This document shows positions 45,569-57,423 of a stretch of DNA of 64,000 bases, one piece after another. This DNA comes from Albifimbria verrucaria. Lineage: Eukaryota > Ascomycota > Sordariomycetes > Hypocreales > Stachybotryaceae. Position numbers and translations under genes: made by a program. Positions within the stretch are counted from its first letter, which is position 1. Every line of letters starts with the position of its first letter. The stretch lies in the NCBI GenBank assembly GCA_020081605.1, contig JAHREC010000009.1:1674001-1738000 (forward strand), read 5' to 3'. The notes under the pieces are model-generated. The model was given only the letters and a program-made list of their open reading frames with translations, did no database searches and had not been told where the DNA came from.

Positions 45569-48044
45569 TTACCATCCAGTGTTTTCGTTGTTCTCCACCC
45601 GTCTCTGCAGCACCTGTCGAGCGCTCGGCGGCGTCAGCGCACCCAACCCCAGCTCCTCCAGTACCTTCCTAGCTTCGTCGTTATCGGTGAAGACCCGGTC
45701 GCTGGCCTTCTTGAGACACATAGCATCGCCTTCCACCTCGGCTGGCAGGCTGAGCAGACGCATCGCCTCACTGAGGACCTCAAGCGCAGCAGAGCCGTGG
45801 GGATGTAGCGATCAATCAAGGCGAAGATGGCGCTGCCGTCATGCTGGAACTGCATGGCGCCGAGCGTGGTGAATGAGTGACGCATCAGCACGCTGGTCCA
45901 TAGGAGGTCCTGGAGCTTTTCGAGGACTTGGCGCCAGACACGGCGTAAGGAAGCAGTAGATAGGGCTTTAGAGAGGAAGTCGAGGTTCCGCTTTAGAATG
46001 CGCAGAGGTTCGTCCAACTCTGGTGTGATTGAAACAAGGGAAGGGTCATCTATATAATGTTAGCTTCGATACTTGCATCTCCAATAGCATTAGTCACATA
46101 CCTAGCACAGCACTTTCACCGACGGTCGTCCACTGGACGTTGTGAGTATAGGCGCGGAAAGCCTTCGTGTGAGAGTCTGCCAATGCTGCGACTAGTAGGT
46201 CCTCGCCAGCCTTGCGGCGCATGGTGTATGCAGAAACGGTCTCGTCAAAGAGTGCGCCGTCGCCTTCCACCTTGCCCGTAGCACTTGAAGTACGGCTCTT
46301 AACATCGTCAATGCTCATGTTATGGATCACAGTATCATTTTGGTTACGTTTGGCATGGCGAGATTGCAGCTCGTCCCAAAGCTCGGCGAAGAACTACACA
46401 AAGCACGTTAGTTTCTCATATATGACACGTCACTCATCGTTAACTTACCTGTTCGTCACTCCACTCAGTAAGTGTGTTTGCGATGTGGTCCGCACTACCA
46501 ATGACTTTGCATAGCGTCTCGAGGGCTCCGGTCCCTTCCACCGCTGCCAGTTGCTCCTTGGTTGCGCCGTGGAGAGCACGACCGACAGTAGACGTGATCG
46601 ATTGGTAAGCCTCAAGGGAACCTCTAAGCCGGTCATGATATGCGTCGAGAATATCCAACTGGATATCAATGAGGAAGCGTATCTTGTGCTTGAACTTCCG
46701 CAGACGCTCGTACTGAGCAGTCACCGAGCGCAACAAATCGGTGATTTGAACTGCAGCATACGTGGGCTTCATCTTGCCAGTCACTGCGAAGTCGTAGTCA
46801 ATTTTTCGTGCATCCTGCGACTCCATGATGGTTTCGAAGCGCTCGAGTGCAAATGCCCTCTCTGCCTGGAACCATGTGTCAAAGTGCTCAGCAAGAATGC
46901 TATCCGCGAAGCCTTCCCATCCTTTGTCAGGATCACCCCCGACGTAGTTGAATCTCGTGCGGATATTGTCATCAAATGTTAGCAGTTTTGAAATGAAGCC
47001 ACTCAAGAAGGCAGCATCTTTGAGTGCTCCTTGTGCGACATCATGGATCTTCTCGCGCATTACTGGCAGCAGAGAGGTGATGAGAGCGCACACGGGGTCA
47101 ACGTAGACTGTCTTGGTTGCCGCGGGCGTATCGTGAAACTTGGATGCCAGGAGATGGGACAGATTGTCTCGGAAGAAGTCCTCCCATTTCTCAATCGTGG
47201 TGATAAACCAAGGGTAGCAGTGGGTTGCCAAAGCCTGAGGGTTGCTGGTGGGCTTGTCGCTGAGAAAGTGAAATCGAAACTCGGCGACAAAAATCTTGGT
47301 CATGACATCAATTGGGAGAAGTGACACTGCAGACTCGCTGTGTAGAATCTCAGGCATCTGCAAGTCAATGAGCTTCTCCACGCAGGCGATCCATTCATCG
47401 TCCATCTCGGAGGAAGGATCTACGTTGGGCCAATGTCTCTTGGTCAAGACGGCGTCGAGCTCGGCCGACATGGTCTTCTTCATCTCGTTCCAGAGGGCCT
47501 CGGTCACATTCTCAACGTAGTCGATTAGATGCAGGCCCTCGTTCTCGGACAGGCTCCTCATCGTCAGCGCCAGCTGCTTCAGCTTGGTGTATGGTTCCAG
47601 GGCGGCCTTGGGGCTGTCTGGGAGGTGAGAGCGGGCCTCTTCTCGTAGTTTCTCGACATCTTGAAGCAGTGTAAGGTATTTCTGAGCCAGATCAACCGTA
47701 TGGAGCTTTTTCATGGGCGTCTGGAGACGGGCAATGGCGCGGTTGGGCGCATCGGACTCTGCTGCAATCTTGACTCGAATATCGATGCTATGCTGCAGCT
47801 TTTGGAAATCTTCAATCTGGGCAAGCAGTGCTCCTTGGCGGTCGTCCGTTGTTCGTCGCGCCTCGTCAAGCTGCTTCACGGCATCGTCTAGCTGCGACTG
47901 AAGCTGGTTGCGCTGCAATTCAACATTGGCCAGAAGCTCGTCGAGGGATTCGAGGTCTGTGGTGGATTGGAACTTGTCGTCAAGGTAGTCATCTAGCCTC
48001 GTTTCCAGAGGTGTAGGCCCCATGGTCGAAGCTGTGGCGGCCAT
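45569..48044 (-). CDS. RINT1: RINT1/Tip20 family ER vesicle-tethering protein
   Basis: About 789 aa. Subunit of the Dsl1/NRZ-type tethering complex that receives Golgi-derived COPI vesicles at the ER. A coiled-coil N-terminus (ELQRNQLQSQLDDAVKQLDEARRTTDD region) is followed by the RINT1/TIP20 core: HCYPWFITTIEKWEDFFRDN, NYVGGDPDKGWEGFADSIL, FDTWFQAERAFALERF and YERLRKFKHKIRFLIDIQLD. Three exons (46449-48044, 46102-46393 and 45569-46049) are separated by introns of 55 and 52 bp with correct phases. One base must be restored near 45768 (LEVLSEAMRLLSL). ATG 48044 begins MAATASTMGP. This is an essential-type housekeeping gene, so the frame break is almost surely a sequence error. Confidence 0.9.
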
Positions 48045-50194
48045 GGTCGGACCTAGTAGTGCGATGTGTTCTTTAACAGTTGAAGCTGGACGTGGGAAGC
48101 TCGAGAAGAGGATGACGTGGGGCTAATGATGTTATCGATAAGTGGCACTAAGTGCTTGGGACAGTGGGAATGGTTGATACGCCAGCACAAGTCATTACAT
48201 AGTAGACTTTGTCTTGGAGTCCAAATAAGTAAAATGAATGTCGTTAAAAGATTTCATGTTGGTCATATTTAATTATTAGTTATTGCTAGGTTGACTGAGC
48301 TACCGTGCAGTTGCTGGAATTCTCGGTGGGCTTTGAGATTTAGCAGAGGGTTGAATTAAGAGGCTGGCCTCTGGTGTAAACAAAAAGCAGGCCAATCGTC
48401 ACACTCCAAAGCATACTATACGAACATGTGCGTAGCAAGATTTTAAGAACATCAGTCCTGCCAATATTGAGAAATACACGGAGTAAACATTCAATGTTAC
48501 CATTTTGTAATAGATTAACCAAAGAGGTCGTTCTCATCTTCATAGCATCGGAGCCTCATGTGTAGGGTAGGCAACCGACACCCAAAGGTTACGGGCCGCC
48601 GCGCCCAGCTCATGATTCATATTCCATGTTTCGGTCTCCAACCAGTCGCAAATGACACCGAGCCGCTGCAAACAAAAAGAGACTCCTGTGCGCTGTGCTC
48701 TTGGGAGCAAGACCGGGATGAATGGTTACGTGGACGCTGGTTATATCTCCTCAGCTAAGGACGCACCCCTGCCCGGGGTTCCATGGGCTGGCGAATCGTC
48801 CGGACAACAGCGCATTGTCAGATACGGGCAGGGTGCCCTGACTTCTTGGCAAGCGGCCTCGCCACTCTTCAGGAAGGTTGCGGCTGCGGAAGTGATACGA
48901 TCCATGCTGCTGGAGCGTCTGCTCATCATAGGACAGGAGGGCCGAGAAGCTGTTAGCGGTGTTGTTGAAACAGACTGGCTGGTCCAGGATGTTGCTGAGA
49001 GACGGTGCACAGTAACACGAGGACGTGTGCTGAATGAGGCCGGATCGCGTCTGACGTATTTCAAGTCTTTGCAGTCTAGCAAGGGATCTACCACGCGAGT
49101 CTCCAGATCATGGCAGAAGGAAAAAAGTGTACATATAGACAAGGAAGCTGTCCAGAAGCGCCGAAACAAGATCAAAGACATGATGCTGCTGCTTCACGGT
49201 GTAGCGACTCTATGCCCAAGCATCAGGTTGGCCAACCGCTAAACTTAGTGCAAGCTTAGGCTGGGCTGCGCTAAAGCTGCCCCCGCCAAGCCCCTAAGCC
49301 CGCGCCTGATTGGCCGGACCGTGCACAGGGGCCGGGGTAAAGGCGTAAAGGTACCAGGCCTGGCAGGCTCTCCTACGTAGGCTGGTACGTACCTCGCTCA
49401 CACGTCACCGTCGCCGTGCCAACCACAGTCAATAGGCAGGCGACGTGGCTGGGCCAACGACTTGCTCCCGACACCACCAAAAGCTCTAATGCATGCACAT
49501 GCTCCATCAATCATCATCCCTCTGCTCGAAAGATACTTTGGTACACATCTGCGCACTACCTAACCGTACCTGACGACTTCCACTTCTTTGCATTCCGCCC
49601 TTTGACAACTCCCAGCTTTGCGACGGATCCTGCTCCTGCTACTTACCAACAGCACGCACACCTCTCTTGACAAGCTCTTGAACTAACTCTTCCCCCAATC
49701 TTTTCGTGGTTGAGAGTCTTACTACTGATCTTGCAGTGTCTCACGAGGCTATCTCTTTACCGCTTTACATTCCAGGCTCTTTGACTCTCGTCGTTCGTTC
49801 CCACTTCGCAACGTCGCCTGTCCTCCATTGACTGCTTCTCCGCATCTCGCCCCAAGACATCCCGCATTCCTCGAGTTCGCGCCGCTCAACGTCGCCGAGA
49901 CGTTGTCCGATTCTTGATCCGAAGTGAAGGTTAATGATAGCTGCGAGAAAGGGAAAGAAGGCCGACTGGACAGCGCCGGCCTTTGGGTCCCTCGGATTCG
50001 ACGTGACTGACGATAACTTCATCAACAAACTTGCGAGTTTCACCACCAGCGCATCCCCAGCGTTTTGCGCGCTGTCAGGTGCTTCCAGACACACCGTCGC
50101 TCCAGAGGCGGAGGACGGGAGTGGCTGCTTCGACATCTTCGTAACACAAACACACCCGTGATCTCTCTGGGCGTGCACAGCCAACACCGCAACT
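48045..50194. promoter_or_regulatory. Divergent intergenic region (RINT1 / FIG1)
   Basis: 2.15 kb between outward-facing genes. Overlapping open frames exist near 48652-49242 (+) and 48741-49181 (-), but neither shows motifs or a clear coding signature. The FIG1 side has a C/T-rich stretch (about 49590-49850) suited to a fungal 5' leader. Confidence 0.45.
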
Positions 50195-51212
50195 ATGGGT
50201 AGCGGTACCACAAGCTCGAGTTCATCTCGCGGAATCATGCCCAAATTTCACGTTGGGTGGCATCGTAAGTCCTTGCTTCTATTCTAACCCTCTGGAATGC
50301 GACGCAGCTGGCTAACATGGCTTCTTCGACAGGGTTCATACCCTTTCTGGGTTATCACCATGTCCTGATGATTCTCATAGCAGTATCAATCATACTATTA
50401 TGTACGTGGTTTCTCGCAACACTCTCGTCTGATCGTTGTGCACTAACGATATTTCTCAGCTCTACTTTTGGCCGGCTGTTCCTCGTCATCTCCGTTGATA
50501 CCAGACATCTTCCTCCTATCACTGTACTACGAAAGCTACGAGGCCGTTCCAGACACAGCCCAGGTTGACTACAACGTGCATACTGCCATCGCCAACATCG
50601 CTGGCGATGCACACCTACAGGCTCGTGTAGGCTACTTTGGCATTTGCGTCAATCCCGATGGCGGCTCATGGCTGTGCAGTAACAACGCCACGGCCTTGGC
50701 CAACGAGGTCTCCGTCGACCAGGACCCGCTCAACTTGATCTGGCTCGCCGCTCAATTCAAGGATATGATTGTCTTTCCTTACCTGATGTAAGTTTTGGTT
50801 ACCAGTTGTCCCCAAGTACCCCGACCTAACAGCTGCCTTTTAGAATCATCGCCATCGTCTTCTCCTTCATCTGCTTCCTGCTCCTCGCCACATTCCCCGG
50901 ATGGCACGATGAGGAGGACTCTGAGGATCTGACCGCGAAGTCAAGCCTTTTCCATCGCGACCCGTCTCCCAGGTTGCCCTTGCCATTATTTTCATCGCCT
51001 CCATCTTCATCCTCGTGTCCGTATTATGGCAACATACTGCTTCCGTTGCCGCCTCCATCATCGCACAAGACTTCGGTAACGGGTCTGTCAAGAGTGGGGT
51101 TGGTAGTAGTGCCATGGTACTCGGCTGGTTCTCCTTTGCCTTGCTCATCATCGTCACCATCGGTCTGCTTGTCATGATCCTCAGTATCAAGGTGCTGAGC
51201 CAGCTGGTATGA
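50195..51212 (+). CDS. FIG1: Fig1-domain membrane protein (calcium influx / mating fusion)
   Basis: About 278 aa with four predicted membrane helices. Exons: 50195-50264, 50333-50401, 50460-50787 and 50844-51212, with short introns and good phases. Order: cytosolic N-terminus (MGSGTTSSSSSRG); TM1 (VLMILIAVSIILL into SLLLAG); extracellular loop with the Fig1 signature RVGYFGICVNPDGGSWLCS and paired Cys; TM2 (IIAIVFSFICFLLLATF); TM3 (ALAIIFIASIFILVSVLW); TM4 (MVLGWFSFALLIIVTIGLLV). Fig1 supports low-affinity calcium uptake and cell fusion in mating yeast, and hyphal growth and sexual development in filamentous fungi. One base must be restored near 50930. Confidence 0.88.
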
Positions 51213-52231
51213 TGAGGTAGCAGTTTTCGGTAATTGGGACGTATAGCCTCACCGGAACGAGAGGATGGTTGGAATGGGAAGGTCAAAATGGCAATGGTTC
51301 AATCTGCATCAGCAATGGAGTTCCGGGAGGCTTTTGGTCTTCATTCTTGGAGACGGCATGTTTTTCACAGTCGGGCAAACTCGACAAAGGTAAATAGACG
51401 ACGCTTTACGGACGCACCAGTCATTGTCAACGATACCGCCTCGCCGCACACCACATGAACTGCACCAGTTTCTCCCAAGCTTCGGAGTCCTGGGACTAGG
51501 GAGCGCCTGATGACCTGGTGCGCCCGAGACGGCAAATGAACATAGACTGCGGCACCTACGAAACGACAACATTGATTTATTGCGGAATGTGTTTTAACTT
51601 TTGAATTTTCACGAACAAATTTGGCTGTTTTTCGGACATGGACGGCAAATGCTCTCAGGCTCAGAGCTCATCGACAGAATGGAAGGGAGGAAAATGTTAA
51701 CGCGCGGCAACGACAAACTGGATTCATGTATAAGTAAAGGAGGAGGGGTGGGAGATGGGCTAGAGCTGATGAGACATGCTCACAAGAATGGAACTGAAAT
51801 GTTTTTAATGGGAAGATTACTGCTTTTTGATGGATAAAAATCATCTTGAAATACGCCGTGTTGCAAGGACGAACCGTGAATTTGTGTGATTTCGATGTCT
51901 TGATTTTCGTAGATATAGTAAACATTGTGACATGGACCAACATGTGTAGATAGGTATATAACTTGTGAATTTTTCCATATTTTTTGCCCTCCCAAAGAAA
52001 ATAAAAAGAATAGGCAAACAACCATGCCAACGCCGTGATTATGTAGTGAGCCCTGCCATCCCATGTACACAAACATGCCCAGCAACACCTGGTCTCCAGC
52101 ATGCAATGGCCCCCTCCACGGGCGCGTATCGCTTTACAAATAGACGTAGATACATGCCTCCTGGCCGACTGCTCCCTGTACAAATCTTAACATTATCATT
52201 TACCCACCGCCCTTGTTCATTCTTACAATAC
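51213..52231. other. Convergent intergenic region
   Basis: About 1 kb between convergent stops, AT-rich in the middle; no gene or structured RNA recognised. Confidence 0.55.
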
Positions 52232-55200
52232 TCAGACTTCCACCAGGCTGCCGGTGGGCCGCTTGAAGGGATGGGCCTCGGTGTTGAGCACCCACTCGTC
52301 GAGGCTGATGACATCGGGCTCGGAGAAGAGCAGGTAGTAGTACTTGAGCGTCTCGGCGAGCCAGAAGCTCTCCATCTCGTTCTTGAGGGAGGGTTGGAGA
52401 CCATGACGTTGTCGATGGCGCTGTTGGCGTACTCGGTGCGCGTGGCGCGCACGGTGGCCTCAAACATCTTCCAGCCCTTCTCCATCCACTCGGCGTCGCC
52501 TGTGATGCGGTACATGTACCACACGGATTCGATAGCTTCGGGTCTATTGAGAGGCACAGGTTAGAAGGGATACAAGTACAGTTGGGGAGGCTTTGTGTAG
52601 CTTACCGGAGAATGTAAGACGGAGAAAAGATTGACACGTAGCCAGGTGTCAGATTCATGCTCTCAATCTTGTCCTCGACAAACTCCTTGTGGGTCATGGG
52701 CTTCTGCGGGTTGGACTGAGTCCTGGTAGGACGGTCGCCGTTGGGGATAGCCTTAGGGATGCTGGGAGGCTGAGCCTTGGGGACACTGGGGGATCCGCCT
52801 TTGTGCTATCATCGGTCTTGCTTGTCTTGGTCTCTGGCTTCTTTTTCTGATCTTCCTCGTAATCATCGAGGGAGGCCTCTACTCGGAGAGATGGTGTTTT
52901 GGGGCTGTATGAGCCAGTGTTGGCCTTGACTTCAGAGCTCGACTTGCCCGTCTTATCATCTAGCGAGATAGGGAGTTTAGAGCCATCATCCTCATCTTCG
53001 ACAGCTGGTCCCTGTACCAAAGGCTTGACAGGTGGAGCCTTGACGGGTGCAGCAGGAGCCGGTGCAGCCTTGACATCTTTCTCCGAAGTTGGGAGCTTGG
53101 AACCATCATCTTCGTCCTCAACAGTCGGTCCTTGAACCAATGGCTTGACAGGAGGAGGCACGGCGGCCCTCTTCCGGAGAGGCTTGGTGTTGGATTTGGG
53201 CTCCGGAGTCGCGGCGGGAGCTTTCTGCTTCGAGGGATCCTCCTTCTCCCTGGCCTCGTTCTTGGTCGATAGGCTTGCGTCTCCCTTGTGCTCCGCTTCC
53301 CACTTGGCGGCCTGCTCGTCATGAATGTCCTTGGCTGTGTCGAGAAGATCGTACCATCGAGTCTGGTTGAATTCACACTTGTCGATTGTAGGGCATGGCG
53401 CAACTTCAGCATGCTCGGGCATGAGTCCAGAAGCAGTAGACTGATAGGCCCAGACACAACCGTCGGTCAGCTTCTTGGCAGTTTCAACATCCTTCTCACG
53501 ACCGAAGATCTTGCCACCCATTCCAAACATGCCACCGACGAAGCACGTCAGATGAGCAACCTCGTATGTCGCGGACATGTCCTTCTTGGGGTTGCCATCT
53601 GTAAGGATCTTCGCAGGGAACAGAATGTCCCAATCGCCCTCGATCATGGGTCGGAACATGAGCCATTCGTTAATAGCCTCAATGGTATCAATGTGGAGCT
53701 TCTTATACTTTTCTTCGAGACCACCAAGGAGGAGATATTGCTGGCAACGGTCAGTAAGTGATTTCAGACAATAGACGAAGCTCTTACCTTGGGGAAGTAC
53801 TCATAAACCGAGTCCTGAGACCCTCCAACGTGGTACGACTCGCGACCAGCGGACGGGACAAGGCCTTGAGGCACACAGTCTGAATCAGCAGTGTCTCCCG
53901 TGCGGTGAAGGGTGGCCTCTTTTCGCTGATAGCCTCGGCGTCACGACGATGGATTCGATTATCCTCGTTGACAGGAGGGTTCTTGCTGTTACTCTTAGAG
54001 GCCTTGGAGCCAGCGACGTGTCCGGCGGGCTCATCAACAACATCATAGTGGTCCACTTGCGCTTGAGCCTGTAAGCTCAAGTTATCCTTCGGTGTCGTAG
54101 CCGTCCTGTTACAGCCGGATGCATCCAAGTTTTCAGGGAAGAGGCCTGGAATAGAGGTACCACGCTCCTGCAGATCAACCAGCTCGTTGGTAATGCGATC
54201 CACTGCATCGTAGTACTTCTGCTTGCCCGTGAGCTGCGCCAGACGTGTGAACTCCATCGACAGGGTACCCAACTCGGCGATGCCGACACGGCTGGCCCGG
54301 CGAGGCTGAGAGGCAGTTTCGGGCCTCCACGAGTAGTAGAGAACGGGCATACGGTTAGGAGTATCAAAGATGCTCATCAAGATCTCGGCAAGCTCAACGG
54401 CCTTCTCGAGGAGGATTGGGTAGGAGCCCTTGGCCCCACCACTCACATCGTAGGCGGCAAGCAAGCCACCCAGATAACGAATAGTCGTCTCGAAGACGGG
54501 AATATGGTCCTTTTCAGGCGCGGTGAAATCAATCTTAGCAACAGCCTTGGCAGCCTCCTTGAATTCATCCTTCAGGCCAGCAATCCAAAGGGTATCGAGA
54601 GAGTCGACCAGAGTAGCAGCCCAACCACAGAAGGGGTCACGGAACTTGCCAGAAACGGGCGAGAGCTCGTCGTGCATCCACGCAAACTTCTTGTAGCCGT
54701 CCCACGACCTCGAGATCTCGGTCTTGACGCGCTTAAGCCTGTCCTCACGCTTGGACTTGGCGTCGGCTGATTCGGATGCGAATTCGTACTGGATCTTGGG
54801 AGCTTCTTGGCCGTGCCGGTGGGCAGGGTGAGAATGGAAGCCTCGGGAACGGGGAAGTGCTCGGGAACTTCTCCCAGTGAATCTTGGTGGGTGTATAGTC
54901 ATCGTCGTCGCCTTGCTTGGACTTTGAGGATCCGGCCTCCTTTGGCGGGTCCTGCCATCGCAGCGGCTCGTCGGCGTCCTTTGACGACTCGACGGAGCCC
55001 TTGCCTGCGGTGCCGTCCTCCTTGGGTTTGGTCTCGGTCTCGCTGGTCAGAGTATCATCGTCGGCCTTGCCCTTGGCAGGCTTGGCCTGGTTGTCGGACC
55101 ATCGATCGTCCTCGGGAATGGGGGCCGGGTGCCGACGGAGGGCACCTTATCAGCAGCATGCGACAGGTCCTCGCTGGTGGTCCCGCCGGTGGTCTCGCCA

Positions 55201-55331
55201 GCGGGACGGGTGGCAGGCCAGTGCAGGCTGGCAGCCTCGTGGTCAATCCATGAGTTGAGGTAGACGCGATATAGCATAAAGCAGAAGACTGCGGCGCAGA
55301 CCATGAACAGCTTATATCTCCGCCTCGGCAT
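52232..55331 (-). CDS. GH47 class I alpha-1,2-mannosidase, type II membrane protein with repeat insert
   Basis: About 1000 aa. N-terminal cytosolic Arg cluster and signal anchor ([20 protein letters not shown]), then a long charged stem, then the GH47 catalytic domain: [46 protein letters not shown] (catalytic Glu), [32 protein letters not shown] and [20 protein letters not shown]. It ends with [10 protein letters not shown], the Thr that binds calcium. It would trim mannose from N-glycans in ER/Golgi. Introns are 52544-52605 and 53742-53788. Unusually, a ~170-residue disordered insert with a 40-aa repeat interrupts the catalytic domain. Several one-base repairs are needed (near 52735, 53850, 54820 and 55130). 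It is larger than canonical ER mannosidase I (~500-600 aa). Confidence 0.85.
52964..53155 (-). repeat. Coding repeat inside the GH47 insert
   Basis: Two 72-nt copies, 53084-53155 and 52964-53035, encode 24-aa units starting [10 protein letters not shown] and ending GSKLPTS or GSKLPIS. The period is 120 nt (40 aa). Many differences are silent, so the protein repeat is under constraint or the duplication is moderately old. Confidence 0.85.
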
Positions 55332-57423
55332 GTTGGGTGGTGTCGCTCGTCGAGACGAGGCTCAGCCAGCAAGGGTAGCTCGTGCAGTATAGGAGAAATG
55401 GAATGGAGGGTGTGTGTGCTCAGTTTGTCGAGGATCGCATCGCTCAGAGAATTCGACTGTCTTGGGACTTGAATGTGGAGAGCCAAGTCAGCAAGGTGAG
55501 ACAGCGGAGAAGGAGTTTGAAGAGGCGTCGCACTCTGTGGTCGAGGAACGGACCACGGGAGGAGGGTGAGAAGCAGGACAGGTGCTCTCACACACAAGAG
55601 GGTATCGAGAAAGCAAAGGAGCGGGCGGGTTCTCGATGAAGGCAGATGATGCAGCCGGGCAGAAGAGGAACGGCAGCAAGCAGCTAAGTTAGAGCAGAGA
55701 AGTGAGAACCCCTTGAATGACTTTAGTCCTGTACGGGGTACATGGCGCGGTGGACCCTTACCTTCCGCTACGACGGGTACCAGCGGTGGTACCTGCGCCG
55801 CGGCCAAACGGTAGGGCAGGTCTGCTAGGACGCAGGTACCCAGCTCGTGTTGATGTTAGCGGGCGGGGTGGAGCGCGCGACCCAACCTTAGCGACGACCG
55901 GGGCCTTGATGGGATCGACCTAAAAGGGCACTACCCACCTAGCAAGCTTAGCTGTACTGTAGATTCTTCTGTTCTGTACATAGTAAGCGTCGAGTCTTCA
56001 ACGCGACAGGGATTAGGGGGCCTTTAGCCTCCTGTCAGCCTCGGACTCTGGCTGTTTTTGTTCTTGTTCTGTCTGCGCCGTGGGATGGGGAACCTGAACA
56101 GGTATTGCCAGGAACCTAGGCACCTACGGTATCTCCATGCCTTACTTACACGCACCCGAATAGGTACACAACTCAACTCCATATACGGATTATACCAGGT
56201 CATCATAGTCTGTCTATGCTCTTCTCTCTTGTCTCTCTCGCTCTCTCAGCTGGCATCTGCCGAGACACAGTCAATCCGCGTATTTAAATTACCTCTATAC
56301 ACGACCAAACAACTTCACCATCGGCAGCCAAGCACCAGGACACCAGCCCCTGCTCCTTGTCCCTTGGCCCCCAGAGTCTGGGCTTGCACGCCTCTCAGCC
56401 TCCATTAATAAATCCTCCCATCCCGTATTGATTTTTTTCTCTTGGCAGCCCTCGCCATGCTGCACAGCTGTTCCGAACATCCGTCGTCACTTGACCACAT
56501 GTCCCTCACCCACCGGCCGTTGCAATGCAATGCAATACAATAGCCTACATTATTGTCATGCAGCTCATTAAAAAAAAAGCGCGAATTGCAGTCTCTTTCT
56601 CGTAGGGGCAAACATCGACCATGCATATAGGTACCACGGGCGCTGCTTGTGTCCCTCCCTCTCCCCTCTGCCGTGAACTTACCAGCCACGGGCTTTCGAT
56701 GCAGTTGATTGACTCGTGCCACGCTTGATTGTCCCGTCCCGTCGTGCACCGACAGCGAAAAATAGGGGGCCACCGTCGGCGGACCTTTTCTACGCCCTCC
56801 TTCCCCTTTCCCCTTTCAGCGTCGCTATGCAAAAGCCGAGAGGAAACGTGCACGTTCAGAATTGCCCGATTTGGAAGTTAGAAACCATCCTCCCTCTCTC
56901 CGCAACTTAACTTATATGTGAACATCGTGTCTGCTTCATCTACACTATAGTGATCGCCCGCCTCTGCGCGTGCCACGTCTACAAAAATCTCTCTCGTCTT
57001 CGTCAAACAATAAATCCTCTTTTATTGCCGCAGGATCTCGACACCATCGCTCGTAACCCCTCCCATAAAACTCCAACAAAGCATTCCAAGGTTGCATTAA
57101 CTGTTCCACGCTGTCATAACCCGCTGTTTTCCACAACAAGAACAACCAAAGGTATCCTTTATACATGGCCCAGAGCAAACCCGCGCCGAACCCTTAGAGT
57201 GCCGCCCTAATTTCGCTTCAAATATAACCAAAATATCCCAGCGCCCCGTGCCGCTTGCAAACGTGACAAGAACTTCCCACACAACGCCCTTGCTAATGAC
57301 ACGGTTCTGCTCGATCCACTATCTTTTCAAATCTTCCCACGCAAATTATATAGTCACCAAACTCGGGGCTCGCCCGACTCTTCCTTCTCCTGTTGTGCTC
57401 AAGAAAACGTACATACGGCTACT
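55332..57423. other. Intergenic region
   Basis: 2.1 kb between two minus-strand genes: promoter and leader of GH47 on the left, 3' flank of BCK1 on the right. Minus-strand open frames over 55055-55807 are low-complexity Pro/Leu/Ser and not supported. No RNA gene recognised. Confidence 0.5.

Noticed and set aside
48652..49242. 196-codon plus-strand frame overlapping a 146-codon minus-strand frame
   Set aside because: Neither has motifs, and overlap on both strands suggests GC-driven chance openness; RNA data would be needed.
55055..55807. 250-codon minus-strand open frame
   Set aside because: Low-complexity Pro/Leu/Ser composition overlapping the true GH47 start in another frame.
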